This document shows positions 52,475 through 63,721 of a stretch of 64,000 nucleotides of DNA, piece by piece; position 1 is the first letter of the stretch, and the number at the start of each line of letters is the position of its first letter. The DNA is taken from positions 19,055,791-19,119,790 of the forward strand of contig OX336344.1 in NCBI GenBank assembly GCA_946902875.1, in the 5' to 3' direction. The DNA is from Nematopogon swammerdamellus (lineage: Eukaryota > Arthropoda > Insecta > Lepidoptera > Adelidae). Position numbers and translations under genes: made by a program. The notes under the pieces are model-generated. The model was not told the DNA's origin. It did not search any database and saw only the letters and a program-made list of their open reading frames with translations.

Positions 52475-53905
52475 GGTGCTGATGTGGTTCTAAACTAAAC
52501 AAAAATATTAGGTACTGTAAATATATTCTTTTGATATCTTTAGAACCATGCCACACTCACTCAATCACTGTACATAGTCTCGTTGAATGTTGCGGGACAA
52601 GGTACGAGTACGAAAAGGTTCTACAGGTTATCAGTTGGGCACACATTTTATACATATTATATACTATGTTACTGTACTACAAACAATGTACTAAACTATA
52701 GCAACTGACCATGATCGATCAGCGATCACGTAAGATACCTATTTTGTATGTAAATGATTATTTTATGGAAACCAGTTTTTCACTACAAAGCATACCTATC
52801 CTCAAGTTTATGACTGAAAGAGTAGCCGCACAACACACGATACCAGCCAGATCAAGCCAAATGATGATAATTTCGACCCAATTTCCTTGAATTGACCTCG
52901 AATTAAGTTTGAATCGCGACTTGAAATGAACGAATTGAAGTTCACTAAGTGAATGAATAACATTATTCTGTAGCCACAAAACTAAGGTCATGATAGCTAC
53001 GTTCAATGCACCACGTCTGAAATATTAATCAATTTTATAAATTTAAAAAATACGTAACAACCTCTTCTCGCTAGCACTCAACGCAACGATGAAACGAGCG
53101 ACTAGCGAGCGAGCGATGTCAAGAGCAAAAGTGAAATGTCAATGTCAAAGAAAAGTCAAAACACTTTTTTATTCTCCATAATGTAACGAAGGCTATGGTT
53201 CTCAGCCATACTAAGCGCTAAAAAAAATGGGTTGTGGTTCACAATATCGTTGAGCGTTCGAAGAATATCTTTGTGGCTCTTTTACACGTTTCTAGTATTC
53301 CAATGATACGTCCAATCCGAGATCTCTCTCTACCCTTCATCACATCACGAGATTTAACCTACACCGCGTACTACGCTACGCCGCCGCCGCCGTGTTCTCC
53401 GCGTCATTTTGTATGGAGAAACGAAGTTCGCAAATCTGTCACCAGAGGCGCTGCTCCGTTTCTCAACTTAATTCAATACAAAATGATGCGGAAAACACGG
53501 CGTAACGTAGTACGCGGTGTAGGTTAAATCTCGTGATTAGGGTACAGATCTGAAAGTTCGTACGTACTACGAATGATGGAAATAAAGAACGCAGCAGCAA
53601 CTTGCTGACGGTCGTCACGTCAACACGATTGTTTTGTAAAAAAGTAAAAAATAATTATTTTGTTTTCAATTAAACTTTTGGTTGTATGATCAAATGATCT
53701 TTGCCTGCCTATTTATGGCAAAAACAATAACAACAACAACAACCAATTCAACTGTCAGTGTCACTTGTCACTTGTCAGCAAAAATCGAAGCTTGGAACTT
53801 TTGAAAAAAAATTGAATCCTCCAATAATCCACCGACGAAGCACTGTTGAATCGGCCTTTATTTTGGTTCAAAAGAAACCTGCAGCAGGCCCGAGGGTGTC
53901 TCACC
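52475..53905. promoter_or_regulatory. Divergent intergenic region MPC1/LRPAP1
   Basis: Should hold the promoters of both genes. A MITE lies at 53344-53537. Near 53085-53110 is a GC-richer GAGCGACTAGCGAGCGAGCG block. I could not assign TATA or initiator elements. Confidence 0.35.
53344..53537. mobile_element. MITE with long inverted ends
   Basis: ATCACGAGATTTAACCTACA and about 50 following bases (ending near the GCC triplets) are repeated inverted up to AATCTCGTGAT at 53537. About 60 bp of the interior is unpaired. It lies between MPC1 and LRPAP1. Confidence 0.8.
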
Positions 53906-56900
53906 ATGCGGTGTGTCTTCTTGCTGTGCATCGCCACGCTTTGTGCGAGCGCCTTGGCCGGAAAGAATAAGTATTCGCGAGAGGCAAATTCACCGCCGCC
54001 GAAGAATGAAGTGAATTTTCGAACCATCCACAAGCCATTCCGAATGGCCAAGCTCAACATGGTGTGGTCTAAGGCTCAACAGGTACTTAAATTCATCATA
54101 CTCTACAACGCATATTTCCAACAGAACATTTTTTTCAAATGCACGCATGTTTATAACACGTCGTCACACAAGAAATATAATATGCTCCACACATTATGAA
54201 CGCCTGGCAAAGTTATAGAGGGATATCTCAGCCACTACTGATTGTTACTGATATTCCAAAGTGTGATTTATAATTGTTGGGATTATTGTTTTATTTCTAC
54301 ATACATACCTACCTTTATGTAGGCTATATTCTGACAATCGGGGAAAGCAGACTAATCGGTGTTGTGTATCCCCCACCCCCTCCGGGATAGGATAGGCGAT
54401 ATTATACCAACCTGTGGACCTGATCACCGGATTGACCCCGTCATCCTCCCACTAAGAACTATATACCTAAATAAAATAATTGCTTTTCTCCAAGTACTCT
54501 TATAAATTACAGTACAACACCAACCACCACATTTAGCAATATATTAGGACAAAATAACTATCAAGCAGCAAGTAAGGTATGAAGACCCACCTTTTTTTTT
54601 ATGTAATTCGGTATGGGTGGCAGAGTCGGAGGGGCCAAAGCTCATGCTCCGACCAGCCAATATCACCTCCGAGTAGGTAGGTGCCATACCGTAGCCTCCC
54701 TGGATTGCTGGCTATACTGGACTAGAGAACACAACCGAGGCTGCTATGCGGACATCTTACATCCAGTACGGTGGTACCAACCCAGTCGGCTACAATTTGA
54801 GCCTACCACCTAGTAAGGGGCAAGGGAAGGGACAAACAGGTTTACACCGGTTCGGAACGGTGAAGCAGCAGGTGTAGGTATGCACATAAATTTTCATCAG
54901 AAAAAACTCATTTGTACACGCCGACCGGATTCGAACCTCGGACCTCTCGCATGAGAAGCCGATGCCCAAACCACTCGGCCACCCGCCGCCTGCTGCATGA
55001 CTCGGTGAAAGGACCGTGTCAAGGTGAGAGGTGGCTAACCCGTCGCCCTTTACCACGGCATCTTGTCCCTTTCCCTTAGTCAACTTTTACGACAATCACT
55101 GGGAGAAGCGGCGGGTGGCCGAGTGGTTTGAGCATCGGCTTCTCATGCGGGAGGTCCGAGGTTCGAATCCGGTCGGCGTGTACCAATGAGTTTTTTCTGA
55201 CGAAAAAATGTACGTGCATACCTACACCTGCTGCTTCACCGTTCGGAACCGGTGTAAAACTGTAGGTCCATTCCCTTGCCCTTTACAAGGTGGTAGGCTC
55301 AAATTGTAGCCGACTGGGTTGTTACCACCGTACTGGATGTAAGATGGCCGCATAGCAGCCTCGGCTGTGTTCTCCTCTAGTTCAGTATAGCCAGCAATCC
55401 AGGGAAGTCTCCGGTATGGCACCTACCTTCTCGGAGGTGTTATTGGCTAGTCAGAGCATGTGCTTTGGCCCCTCCGACACAGCCAACCATACCGGATTAC
55501 ATAAAAAAAAAAAAAAGAGAGATGCAGTGGGGCTATTGTTTTTAAGTACCGGCCCCACACTGTATTTTCTAATGCTATCTCTCCACACTTTATTTCTCAA
55601 CTTAGACTATGTAGGTCTACACCTCCATAGTAAAGTAAACCTGCTTATGTCTAATATCTATTGATACATAAAGAGTAAATGTGTTTCAATAACCAGCTGG
55701 ATCGAGTGCGCTGGTTTAACGAGTGCACCACAACGCATGTCGACCTCAATCCACGTGAAGCATTCCACATCCTGTCCCGCGAACTTTATAGGTCTAACAG
55801 AATTGGATGAACTCTTGTTTTATACACTTTATTGCCGACCGGGTAGTCAACTCGTGGAACACACTTCCAGAGGAAGTGATTACATTTTTATTGTTTGATG
55901 ACATTTTAGCATATTGATTTTTCTAATGCTGATATTGATTTTAATTTTTGAATACTTTATTATTAGTACCATTTTCTTTTTATTATGTGGTAACACTGAA
56001 TGTTGGTCTGTGAGGTTGGCCACCTTCTTCCGTTGCTCGCACAGAAAGTAAACAGGTTGTGTCAATGGCCTCGTATAATAAACTTAATATAATCAGTTGT
56101 TTAATAACATACAATACCGAAGGCAAACAAAGCATTAAGCCGCAAGTCTACAAGAAGGATACAGCGCATTATTAACCATACTTATTATTTTTAAGCTTCC
56201 CAATTATTATACGTATATGCTTGCATCCCTTGGCTTTCATGTCTTGCCATAACAATTTCATGCAAATTTCGCAAGCAGTCTTTACTTTTTCCAATATTCC
56301 TCAAAGAAACATCTTCATCTTTTTTTAAATTATTTAATTTTCGCAGAGACTGACTGAGCCGAAGCTGAAGTCCCTCTACAGCGACCTCATGATCCACGAC
56401 AAGGAGGAGATCGTGCTCAAGAAGATCAAGAGCGAAGGCAAGGACAAGGAGGGGCTGCGCGAGGCGGAGCTCCGTCGGCGGCTCCTCAGCATCATGCGAT
56501 CGTTTGCGCTCGACGAACACTTCGAGAGCGTCCACGATCCGAAGAAATACAAGGAGCACGCAGTGAGTTGCTTGACTGTGTTCTGCTACACCAAGTGTTG
56601 CACACGGGAACATTTGTTCTTCTAAAATTGAAAATTCTTTGGGAATTGGGAATTCTAAAATTGTCGTCGACCCCTTCGCCGACATATAAAAGGTATGTTT
56701 GTTACACCGTATCGAAGAGTAGTTTGTCTGCACAGGCATACAACGGAGCGGTGGAGGATCACCTCAACAAGAGCATGTTCAAGGACAAGAAGCTGGCGAT
56801 GCTGTGGGCGAAGGCCGAGTCCTCGGGTTTCACCAACGATGAGCTGTCTGCCCTCAAGGACGAGTTCCACCATCACCAGGACAAGATTGACCAGTACTAC

Positions 56901-59900
56901 TCCCTGCTGCACCAGGTCGAGGCCGGCAAAGACGACAATCATGAGAGTGAGGAATTGTTTTAAGATTTTGAAATTATACTTATTTCGGCTTGTTATGAAA
57001 GTGGGGAATAAACTGAGAAAAAACTTTACGTTCGAGGGGAGGAAGGGAGAGAGGGAGGGAGCGGAAGGGATGGAAGGAAGGGAAGGGAGGGATGGAAGGA
57101 AAGGAAGGGAGGGATGGAAGGAAGGGAAGGGAGGGAGGGAGGGATAGAGAGATAAATCATCAAATCACGCCAAAGGAGTTTAACTTCTAAGAGTATACAT
57201 CTTTTTTTTGTGCAAGGCCCGATATGCTGTTTCTGTTCAGTGTAGCCGGCATGACCAAAAGTCCCCCAAGGTGTGGTGTGACATCACTGGTGTAGTAGGC
57301 GATGTGGTATCGTTTGCACCTAGTGGCTAACGATGCTCATGGACATTCTGATGTAGAAGACGCAACCAAATGGGAGCACTGACTTAGCAACAAGGTTTAA
57401 TACATTAGGTTCCATAATTTGTTCTTAATTATAACCAAATTGTGTGGCTAAGTTCAAGATTAGAGTCTCAAGTACAGGCAATTTCACTCCTGAGGAGAAT
57501 CTGTGCCAGCTTGTAGACGGACAAAAGTTTCTGGAGAAAGACAATTAATCTGAGGGTTGAAAATGCCTGAATTGTATACTTTTGGTCAGTATTGTGTCCA
57601 CTGTCTGTTTGGTCTTATCATTATGTGCAGTTTTTATCCCATTGAAATTGATGAGATGGTTAGCATTATGTCAGTCAGTCAGTAGGCGTGCATGCGGGCA
57701 CTGTTGGACTCCCCAATACCTCTCCAGGCCTCCCAACATTCAGTGATACGGAACCACTACTTTCCGCCGGCGTGCTTGATGTTGTCCCACTTGGCGCGTG
57801 GTTTTTCCCACACTCCCGTTTGCCTGTTTATGGTGTAGGACACGGTTACTCCAACGGTCCACTCTGGTGAGAAATACTATGTGTTTATGTTGAAATTTGT
57901 CTGTGAGTGATGGTTCATGGTGCAGTGTACTTGAAGGGCAACGAAGGGAGATAGTCTGTTCTCCATCTTCCGTTGCGGAACTCTGCAGCCATCCCGGTCG
58001 TCTTGTGGCCTTCATGGAGGACATAGGCCGGCTGTGGTAGCGGGGTTTTGCATGAAGATCCCCGACCAAGAGGGACTAGTTTCAAGCTTAGAGCCAACTG
58101 CAAAGATGAACAAAAACAATCGTGGTGGTGAGAGAACCTAAAAATTCCTTGTCTTCCCGCCAGACGTCGTGAACATCGAGGAGCAGGACAAGTTCAATGA
58201 GCTCGGAGACCAGCTGGAGACCAACGAGGTGAACGAGATCAACAAGGATTATCTGCATAAAGCCAACCTCGTGCGGGACAAGCATCGCTCCATTCGCGAC
58301 AACTACGATCGGTTACAGAGGATGACTGCTAGAGGTACATCACTTTTCTTCTTCTAATTACAACACCATAAGTGCACAGAAACCGCAGAGAAAAGTCTGG
58401 GCCATATTGCAGCATCCGCTAAATTAAACTGCAGTGCGTGTACGTTCATGTAATTTCCATATGTTACAGAATTGTGTACTAGCCCATTGGTTAGGATCTT
58501 GTCTTGAGGTCTCAGTGGGGAGAATGCCCGCCCAAGAGGCCGGGCAGCAAACAACAAAAATAAGCCGGACTGGTAACTCTTCAGGGGTAAAATTGGCTTT
58601 GTCTGATACGCCGACCTAGAGCAAAGCTGGGTAGTTCAAGGTGCAATAATTCTCTAAACGTGTGGAACAGGTCCCAAGAACAAGGAATTCCTGGAGCCCA
58701 AGGTGCAAGATCTGTGGCGGATGGCCACGCAGGCCAACTTCACCACCGGCGAACTGGAGTCCTTGAAGGTGTGCATTTTGTATTTATGACTTGTTACCCA
58801 AAGTCTGAGAATTGTGCTAATTAATGTCGTGAAATTTTTGAAGTGAAAACCTGAGAAGCGTCCATATTCAGATTTTGTGGAACATCAGAAATGACATTGT
58901 GAAATTCCCGTTTATCGTTATCGGGCAATATATCTTGTTGGAAACTTGTGACCACCCTTGGCACTTGCCACATTGGCACTGCACAACACTAAGGCATTAC
59001 GTGAGAATGTTTAGGACCCATACAATCATGTGCTGAAAACGTCGAAAATGCTCAGACACAAACACATGAAAATCATCTCTTTACTATGGAGTTATCGACA
59101 GCTATTGAGAGTTCGGGAGGTGGACCTTGTGGTACAGTGTCGCCGCCTAGCGAGCGTTTGAACATGAGCCCTCATTAAGGTTTAGTCAGTTTATTAAAAA
59201 AAAAACCTCTGTCAGACATACGGACACGCGAGTGATCTTATAACAGTTCCGCTTATACCTTTTCAGACACAGAACCCTAAAAATAGTCTCACATATGTCT
59301 GTACAGGTGGAGTTAATGCACTACGAGGCTCGTCTCCTGAAGCTGAGACATCTGCACGCCGACCAAGTAAGCCATCACGATAAGCTCGATAGAAAGGTTT
59401 GTGCGCTTCTTATTCGCCAGTCCAATATTGTGCGATAGAAGATCTTTTCATTGTTTAATTTTGCATTTAAACAACCTCGAAATAATTTTTCCTTGTATAT
59501 TTGGATTTTATTGATTTGTGCATGTGTGTAATGGATGCAATAGTAGTGTAATATATTTTTTATGTATATACCTATTTGAGATCTTTTATCGCACCCTGCC
59601 TTAGGCCCACACACGCAACTTGCAGTGATTTTTTTGGTTTTCACTCGCACAAGTAATTAATAACAATACGGTTTGAGTTATGAGTACTTGAGTGTGTGGG
59701 ATCAGGCTTATATTTTTCATTCTTTTGCGTAGAATATTTTGTTACGTTTTTTAAGGAGTAACTTTTATAGGAACTCGTTTTGAAACCTCGAGTTGTATGT
59801 GTAGGTGCTGACACTGGTTAAGATTCCACGTAAAACTGTAGGTCGCTTCCTTTCTTACCTTATTAGGTGGTAGGCTTAATCCGCCTGGGTTGTTACCACC

Positions 59901-60556
59901 GCACCGAATGAAAGGTCGGTTGAAAACAACAACTATGTAAATTGTTCGTGTTTTCCGTCCAGTTCAGTGTAGCCGGCGCGACCAACATCACGTGTAAGTA
60001 GGTGATGTAGCCAACCGTGTCAGCTTCCATTAAAAAAAATGGTAGAGACTCATTGGTAAGTTTTTTCTGATGGAAAAATTTACATGCATACCTACACCTG
60101 CTGCTTCTTCATTTGGAACCAGTGTAAAACTGTATGTACCTTCCCTCGTCCCTTACTAGGTGGTAGGTTCAAATTGGAGCCGACTGGGTTGCTACCACCG
60201 TACTGGATGTAAGATGGCCGCATAGCAGGCTCGGCTGTGTTCTCCTCTAGTCCAGCATATTCAGAAATCCAAAAGGAAGTCTCCGGTATGGCACCTACCT
60301 TCTCGGAGGTGATATTGGAGCATGCGCTTTGGCCCCTCTTGACTCAGCCACCAATACCGGAAAAATAAATAAAAAATCCGGCCCTTACAAAGAGTCCCAC
60401 AAATAGTAACCAAATGCGCGGCAGGTGGCGGCGGCCGGAGACAAGATGGACCACTTCGACGAGGCGCAGCAGCTGATCAAGAAACACTCTCGCAAGGTGG
60501 AGAAACTCCACGCGGACATCGAGAACAGGATACTCGAGCGCCACACCGAGCTGTGA
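53906..60556 (+). CDS. LRPAP1: LDL-receptor-related protein-associated protein (RAP)
   Basis: Seven exons: 53906-54082, 56347-56562, 56736-56946, 58164-58334, 58671-58768, 59307-59396, 60425-60556, giving 364 residues with correct phases throughout. RAP is an ER chaperone that blocks premature ligand binding to LDL-receptor-family proteins such as LRP and megalin. Evidence: signal peptide MRCVFLLCIATLCASALA, then KYSREAN, FRMAKLNMVWSKAQ, LTEPKLKSLYSDLMIHDKEE (domain 1), KKLAMLWAKAESSGF and ELSALKDEFHHHQDKIDQYY (domain 2), a H-E-N-V junction across exons 3/4, then EPKVQDLWRMATQANFTTGE and HYEARLLKLRHLH (domain 3). The C-terminus HTEL matches the family's HNEL-type ER-retrieval signal. Human RAP has 357 residues. 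Introns contain nested SINEs, a LINE fragment and a purine-rich microsatellite. Confidence 0.96.
54592..54990 (-). repeat. SINE-A, full-length copy nested in family C
   Basis: Minus orientation: oligo-T, tail, core and intact head at the right (complement of GGCGGGTGGCCGAGTGG and GGTTCGAATCC). The host element reads GACCCACC before it and TGCTGCATGACTCGG after it. Confidence 0.88.
55108..55515 (+). repeat. SINE-A, full-length copy nested in family C
   Basis: Plus orientation: GCGGCGGGTGGCCGAGTGGT, B box GGTTCGAATCC, body, and A13-type tail. The short repeats GAGAAG/AAGAGAG at its borders may be a decayed target duplication. Confidence 0.88.
55720..55890 (+). pseudogene. LINE reverse-transcriptase C-terminal remnant
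   Basis: ADRVVNSWNTLPEEVIT is readable at about 55831-55883, the conserved tail motif of non-LTR ORF2 proteins (compare RVVDSWNKLPQEV at 19949-20161). Upstream frames are broken. Confidence 0.65.
56947..58163 (+). other. LRPAP1 intron 3
   Basis: Donor GTGAGG at 56947, acceptor CTTCCCGCCAG ending 58163. Contains a GGAAGGGAGGGAT-type microsatellite (57038-57147), a diverged SINE-B tail (about 57225-57310) and a module shared with warts intron 2 (about 57975-58110). Confidence 0.85.
57038..57147. repeat. Purine microsatellite (GGAAGGGAGGGAT)n
   Basis: Irregular GGAAGGGAGG/GGGAGGGAT array, all purine apart from single T residues. Confidence 0.9.
58769..59306 (+). other. LRPAP1 intron 5
   Basis: Donor AAG|GTGTGC, acceptor ATGTCTGTACAG ending 59306. 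No element recognised; a CAGACATACGGACACGCG stretch near 59215 resembles the polypyrimidine/CAGACAGA end of the 60617 repeat. Confidence 0.7.
59800..60032 (+). repeat. SINE-B, 5'-truncated copy
   Basis: Begins within the head (GGTTAAGATTCCACGTAAAACT), has core TTATTAGGTGGTAGGC and a tail with an internal deletion, ending CCATTAAAAAAAA. Confidence 0.8.
60048..60363 (+). repeat. SINE-A, head-less copy
   Basis: Starts at the ACTCATTGGTAAGTTTTTTCTGA equivalent and continues through the core to CCACCAATACCGGAAAAATAAATAAAA. It directly follows a SINE-B. Confidence 0.82.
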
Positions 60557-60616
60557 ATCTCCCGACCCCACCTCGCAGTTGATAGGCATAACTCGCACGT
60601 ACCACATTCCAAACTA

Positions 60617-60990
60617 CGCCAAAAAAAACCGGCCAAGTGCGAGTTGAACTCGCGCACCGAGGGTTCCGTATCGCCATGTCATGGTCAGCGCCACTCACGC
60701 CATCTATGTATTAGTTAAAATGCTTCATACTCTTTTCAGTAGATGGCCAGCGACACTTTTTAGTTTTTGGTATGGGGACCCCGTTATTTTGCTTTACTTT
60801 TTCTTATTTTTATTATTTGTTGTTATATAGGTCATAACAACACATATTCTGTGAAAATTTCAACAGGCTACCTATTACGGTTCAAAAGATACAGCCCTCG
60901 GACAGACAGTCAAGACGGTGTGGGCTTAGTTATAGGGTCCCGTACGACGGATAGGATATAGGATATGATAGGATAGGAACCCTAAAAAGG
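60617..60990 (+). repeat. Dispersed repeat, GGGTTCCGTA type
   Basis: Begins AAAAAAACCGGCCAAGTGCG and runs to AGGAACCCTAAAAAGG. It is a relative of 8600-8970 (opposite strand). It starts 60 bp after the LRPAP1 stop and probably lies in or near its 3' UTR. Confidence 0.7.
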
Positions 60991-61086
60991 TGCGTGTACT
61001 TATTGTACACCTGTTAGAAGTTATACTTCTTTGGCGTCACCCTCCATCTATCCGCTTATCTAATGGGCAGCACCACACAATACTTA

Positions 61087-61411
61087 CAGTAGGCGCTCGG
61101 TAATCCGGCATCCAAATTTTTTCGTCTATGCCGGATTGCTGGATCTGCCGGATTGTTAGATTTGTATGGGATATAAAGCATTTATGTATGTACATATGTG
61201 GCACACTACGTAATTCAACAAAAAGAACAGACAAGTAGTTTCGCTGTCAAGGTCTGGGCCGGAATGAGCGTGAGAGCAAATTTTGCTATGCTCACCCGAA
61301 TCCCCGCTCTATAATCCGGCAGTAGTAGATAGAGCGGGTCAGCTGAGGCTAAAAATGCCGGACTACTGGGCGTGCCGGACTGTCGAGCGCCGGATTACCG
61401 AGCGCCTACTG
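61087..61411. mobile_element. pogo/Tigger-like MITE
   Basis: Ends CAGTAGGCGCTCGGTAATCC and GGATTACCGAGCGCCTACTG are perfect inverted repeats of at least 22 bp with TA on both sides. The CAGTrGGCnCTCGGTTATCC-like end is typical of pogo/Tigger DNA transposons. 325 bp, no transposase. Confidence 0.85.
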
Positions 61412-61439
61412 TAAATACAAATAATTTGTATGCGGTGAC

Positions 61440-61708
61440 AGATGGTCGTAAAAGGCGACTAAGAGATATCGACAAGATGCCGTACTAAAGGGCGACAGGC
61501 TAGCCACCTCCCACCTTGGCGCGGTCCTTCCACCGAGTCATGCAGTCTTCGTGCCTTACTTGCTGTTTGATAGTTATCTTGTCCGAATACTTTACTAAAC
61601 ATGGCCGTCGGTGTTGTGCTGTAATTTACAAGAGTACTTGCAGCACAACACCGACTACTCTGCTTACCCCGATTGTCGGGATACAGCGTGCAGGATGTAT
61701 GCATGTAT
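61440..61708 (+). repeat. Family-C retroposon, 5'-truncated
   Basis: Starts at GTCGTAAAAGGCGACTAAG and runs through the hairpin (GGTGTTGTGCTG...CAGCACAACACC) to GTCGGGATACAGCGTG and a weak ATGTATGCATG tail. The GTGGGGC head is missing. Confidence 0.82.
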
Positions 61709-61715
61709 TTCTATA

Positions 61716-62214
61716 CCATTGATATATCATTTTTCATAAAGTGCCTAAAGAGGCATAATTTCAAAAAGTCACCGTCTGTGACAGTAGCTAATTAGTATGG
61801 AAACGTGTCGTACCACTGTGTGAGTGCTATGACACGTTTCCTGTGACATGCCGACAACAGGTCGAACGCACACCGGCGGCTGCCGTTGTGGTGTGGTACG
61901 TGTGCAATATTTTCTGTGAAAACACCTAAATAAAGGATCAAAACTGGCGAATTTTCACCCTGAGAATGAAGTCTCTTGGTGTATTTTCGTTGCCAATTTT
62001 TTTATTTGTAATTCTCTTATTAGAAAATTAACTTAGTATTTATTACTGATCTGTTACACGAGCTACATCGTGTCTACCAGCGAACTATATTTATCGCAAG
62101 TATAAAACCAGAAAACAAAATACCTTGACTAGTTAGCAAACATTTTTGAACATGTGCCATTTTCTTTTCATACATATAAGTACAAACTTTACTGCAAGGC
62201 AACTCTGTCAACGT
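61716..62214. other. Intergenic DNA, no gene seen
   Basis: A short imperfect palindrome (GGAAACGTGTCGTACC...GACACGTTTCC) is at about 61799-61832. Otherwise nothing recognised. Confidence 0.45.
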
Positions 62215-62915
62215 CAACTCGGACGTCCAAATGCGTCCGACTGGGTCTATCCAAATTCCTAAGCCCCGGCTGCGAGTGGTTCACCCTGCATTCCTATGCA
62301 CCCGACCCCCTCCCGTTGCCCAACTCGGACGTTCAAAAGCGTCCGACTGGGTCTGTCCAAATTCCTAAGCCCCGGCTGTGATTGGTTCACCCTGCATTCC
62401 TATGCACCCCACCCCCTCCAGTTGCCCAACTCGGACGTTCAAAAGCGTCCGACTGGGTCTATCCAAATTCCTAAGCCCCGGCTGCGATTGGTTCACCCTG
62501 CATTCCTATGCACCCCACCCCCTCCAGTTGCCCAACTCGGACGTTCAAAAGCGTCCGACTGGGTCTATCCAAATTCCTAAGCCCCAGCTGCGATTGGTTC
62601 ACCCAGCATCCCTATGCACCCCGCCCCCTCCCGTTGCCCAAGTCGGACGTTCAAAAGGGCCCGACTGGGTCTATCCAAATTCCTAAACCCCGGCTACGAT
62701 TGATTCACCCTGCATTCCTATGCACCCCACCCCCTCCCGTTGCCCAACTCGGACGTTCAAAGGCGTCCGTCTGGGTCTATCCAAATTGGTTCACGCTGCA
62801 TTCCTATGCACCCCATCCGCTCCCGTTGCCCAACTCGGACGTCCAAAGGCGTCCGTCTGGGTCTATCCAAACACGCTGCATTCCTATGCACCCCATCCGC
62901 TCCCGTTGCCCTTTA
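62215..62915. repeat. Minisatellite, 106 bp unit, about 6.5 copies
   Basis: Units start CAACTCGGACGTTCAAAAGC at 62215, 62321, 62427, 62533, 62639, 62745 and 62831. The first six steps are about 106 bp; one unit is shortened to 86 bp by loss of CCTAAGCCCCGGCTGCGATT. Because 106 is not a multiple of three, each unit opens in a new frame, which explains the overlapping frames that look like repeats of SDVQKRPTGS. Confidence 0.93.
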
Positions 62916-63382
62916 CCTCAGCTTCCCCCTCCTGTTTTATTTTTGCGATTAGTATGGAGTAGCAATTATGGCGAATTTAGTGATAAATCGATAAACAATA
63001 GCTCTCCCATTCAGTAGGCCTTCAATAAAGCAAGAATCAACCAAATGCTATTGTGGTTCCTAGTTTTAAATGACAGCTATTTTATAATTGTATCGTTCGT
63101 AATTCTAAGTGTAATAATATGTTGTGTAAAATAATCATGCTTTCAAGATAAGAAAAATAAAGTTTAAAGCCAAAAGGAGGGTTGTGTTCAGCCTGAAAGT
63201 GTGTATGTGTACGTATGTTATTTCAACATATCTATGATGTGAAAATAATAATAATAATGCACTTGTTGTGAACCAATCTCACTGTAAGACTGAGACCGCG
63301 CGCTCGCGGCAGCGGAGCGCCGCACATATTTATCTAATTGCTTACAGCGCAGTGCGCTTTATACAATGTCATACAAAGAATA
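62916..63382. other. Intergenic DNA, no gene seen
   Basis: An AATAAA occurs near 63157. The stretch 63290-63325 is GC-rich (GCGCGCTCGCGGCAGCGGAGCG). No exon recognised. Confidence 0.45.
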
Positions 63383-63704
63383 CTGTGTGGGGCCGGTACT
63401 TAAAAAGAATAGCCCCACTGAATCTCTCCCCATGCATGTCGTAAAAGGCGACTAAGGACAAGATGCCGTGCTAAAGGGCGATAGGCTCGCCACCTCTCAC
63501 CTTGGCACAGTACTTCCACCGAGTCAAGCAGCAGGTGGGTCTTCGTGCCTTACTTGCTGCTTGATCGATTGAATCTTGTTCGAATACTTTGCGAAAGGTG
63601 GCGGTCGGTGTTGTGCTGCAATTTACCAGAGTTCTTGCAGCACAACACCGATTCCTCTGCTTACCCCGATTGTCGGGATGATTGTGTGTGATATGTATGT
63701 ATGT
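63383..63704 (+). repeat. Family-C retroposon, full-length, with 17 bp target-site duplication
   Basis: Starts CTGTGTGGGGCCGGTACTTA and ends in (ATGT)n. It is flanked by ATGTCATACAAAGAATA (63366-63382) and ATGTCACACAAAGAATA (63705-63721), a 17 bp direct repeat with one mismatch. This is the clearest evidence that family C moves by target-primed reverse transcription. Confidence 0.88.
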
Positions 63705-63721
63705 ATGTCACACAAAGAATA

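Larger units (their letters stand above)
54300..55562 (-). repeat. Family-C retroposon broken by two SINE-A insertions
   Basis: Minus-oriented C pieces: about 54310-54360 and 54490-54591 (3' part and hairpin), 54985-55107 (middle), and 55515-55562 (head, GCAGTGGGGCTATT...CGGCCCCACAC). The SINE-A copies 54592-54990 and 55108-55515 separate them. A further insertion of about 120 bp (CCCCACCCCCTCCGGGATAG...) interrupts the 3' part. Confidence 0.8.
54083..56346 (+). other. LRPAP1 intron 1
   Basis: Donor CAG|GTACTT, acceptor TTTTCGCAG ending 56346. Holds the nested C/A SINE complex and a LINE remnant, listed separately; 55890-56346 is AT-rich with nothing recognised. Confidence 0.85.
59397..60424 (+). 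other. LRPAP1 intron 6
   Basis: Donor AAG|GTTTGT, acceptor GCGCGGCAG ending 60424. Holds a SINE-B and a SINE-A fragment in series (59800-60363); the first 400 bases are AT-rich and unassigned. Confidence 0.8.

Noticed and set aside
62154..63017. A family of Pro/Ser-rich repeat proteins
   Set aside because: The frames overlap in three phases because the 106 bp unit is not a multiple of three, so no single protein is favoured.
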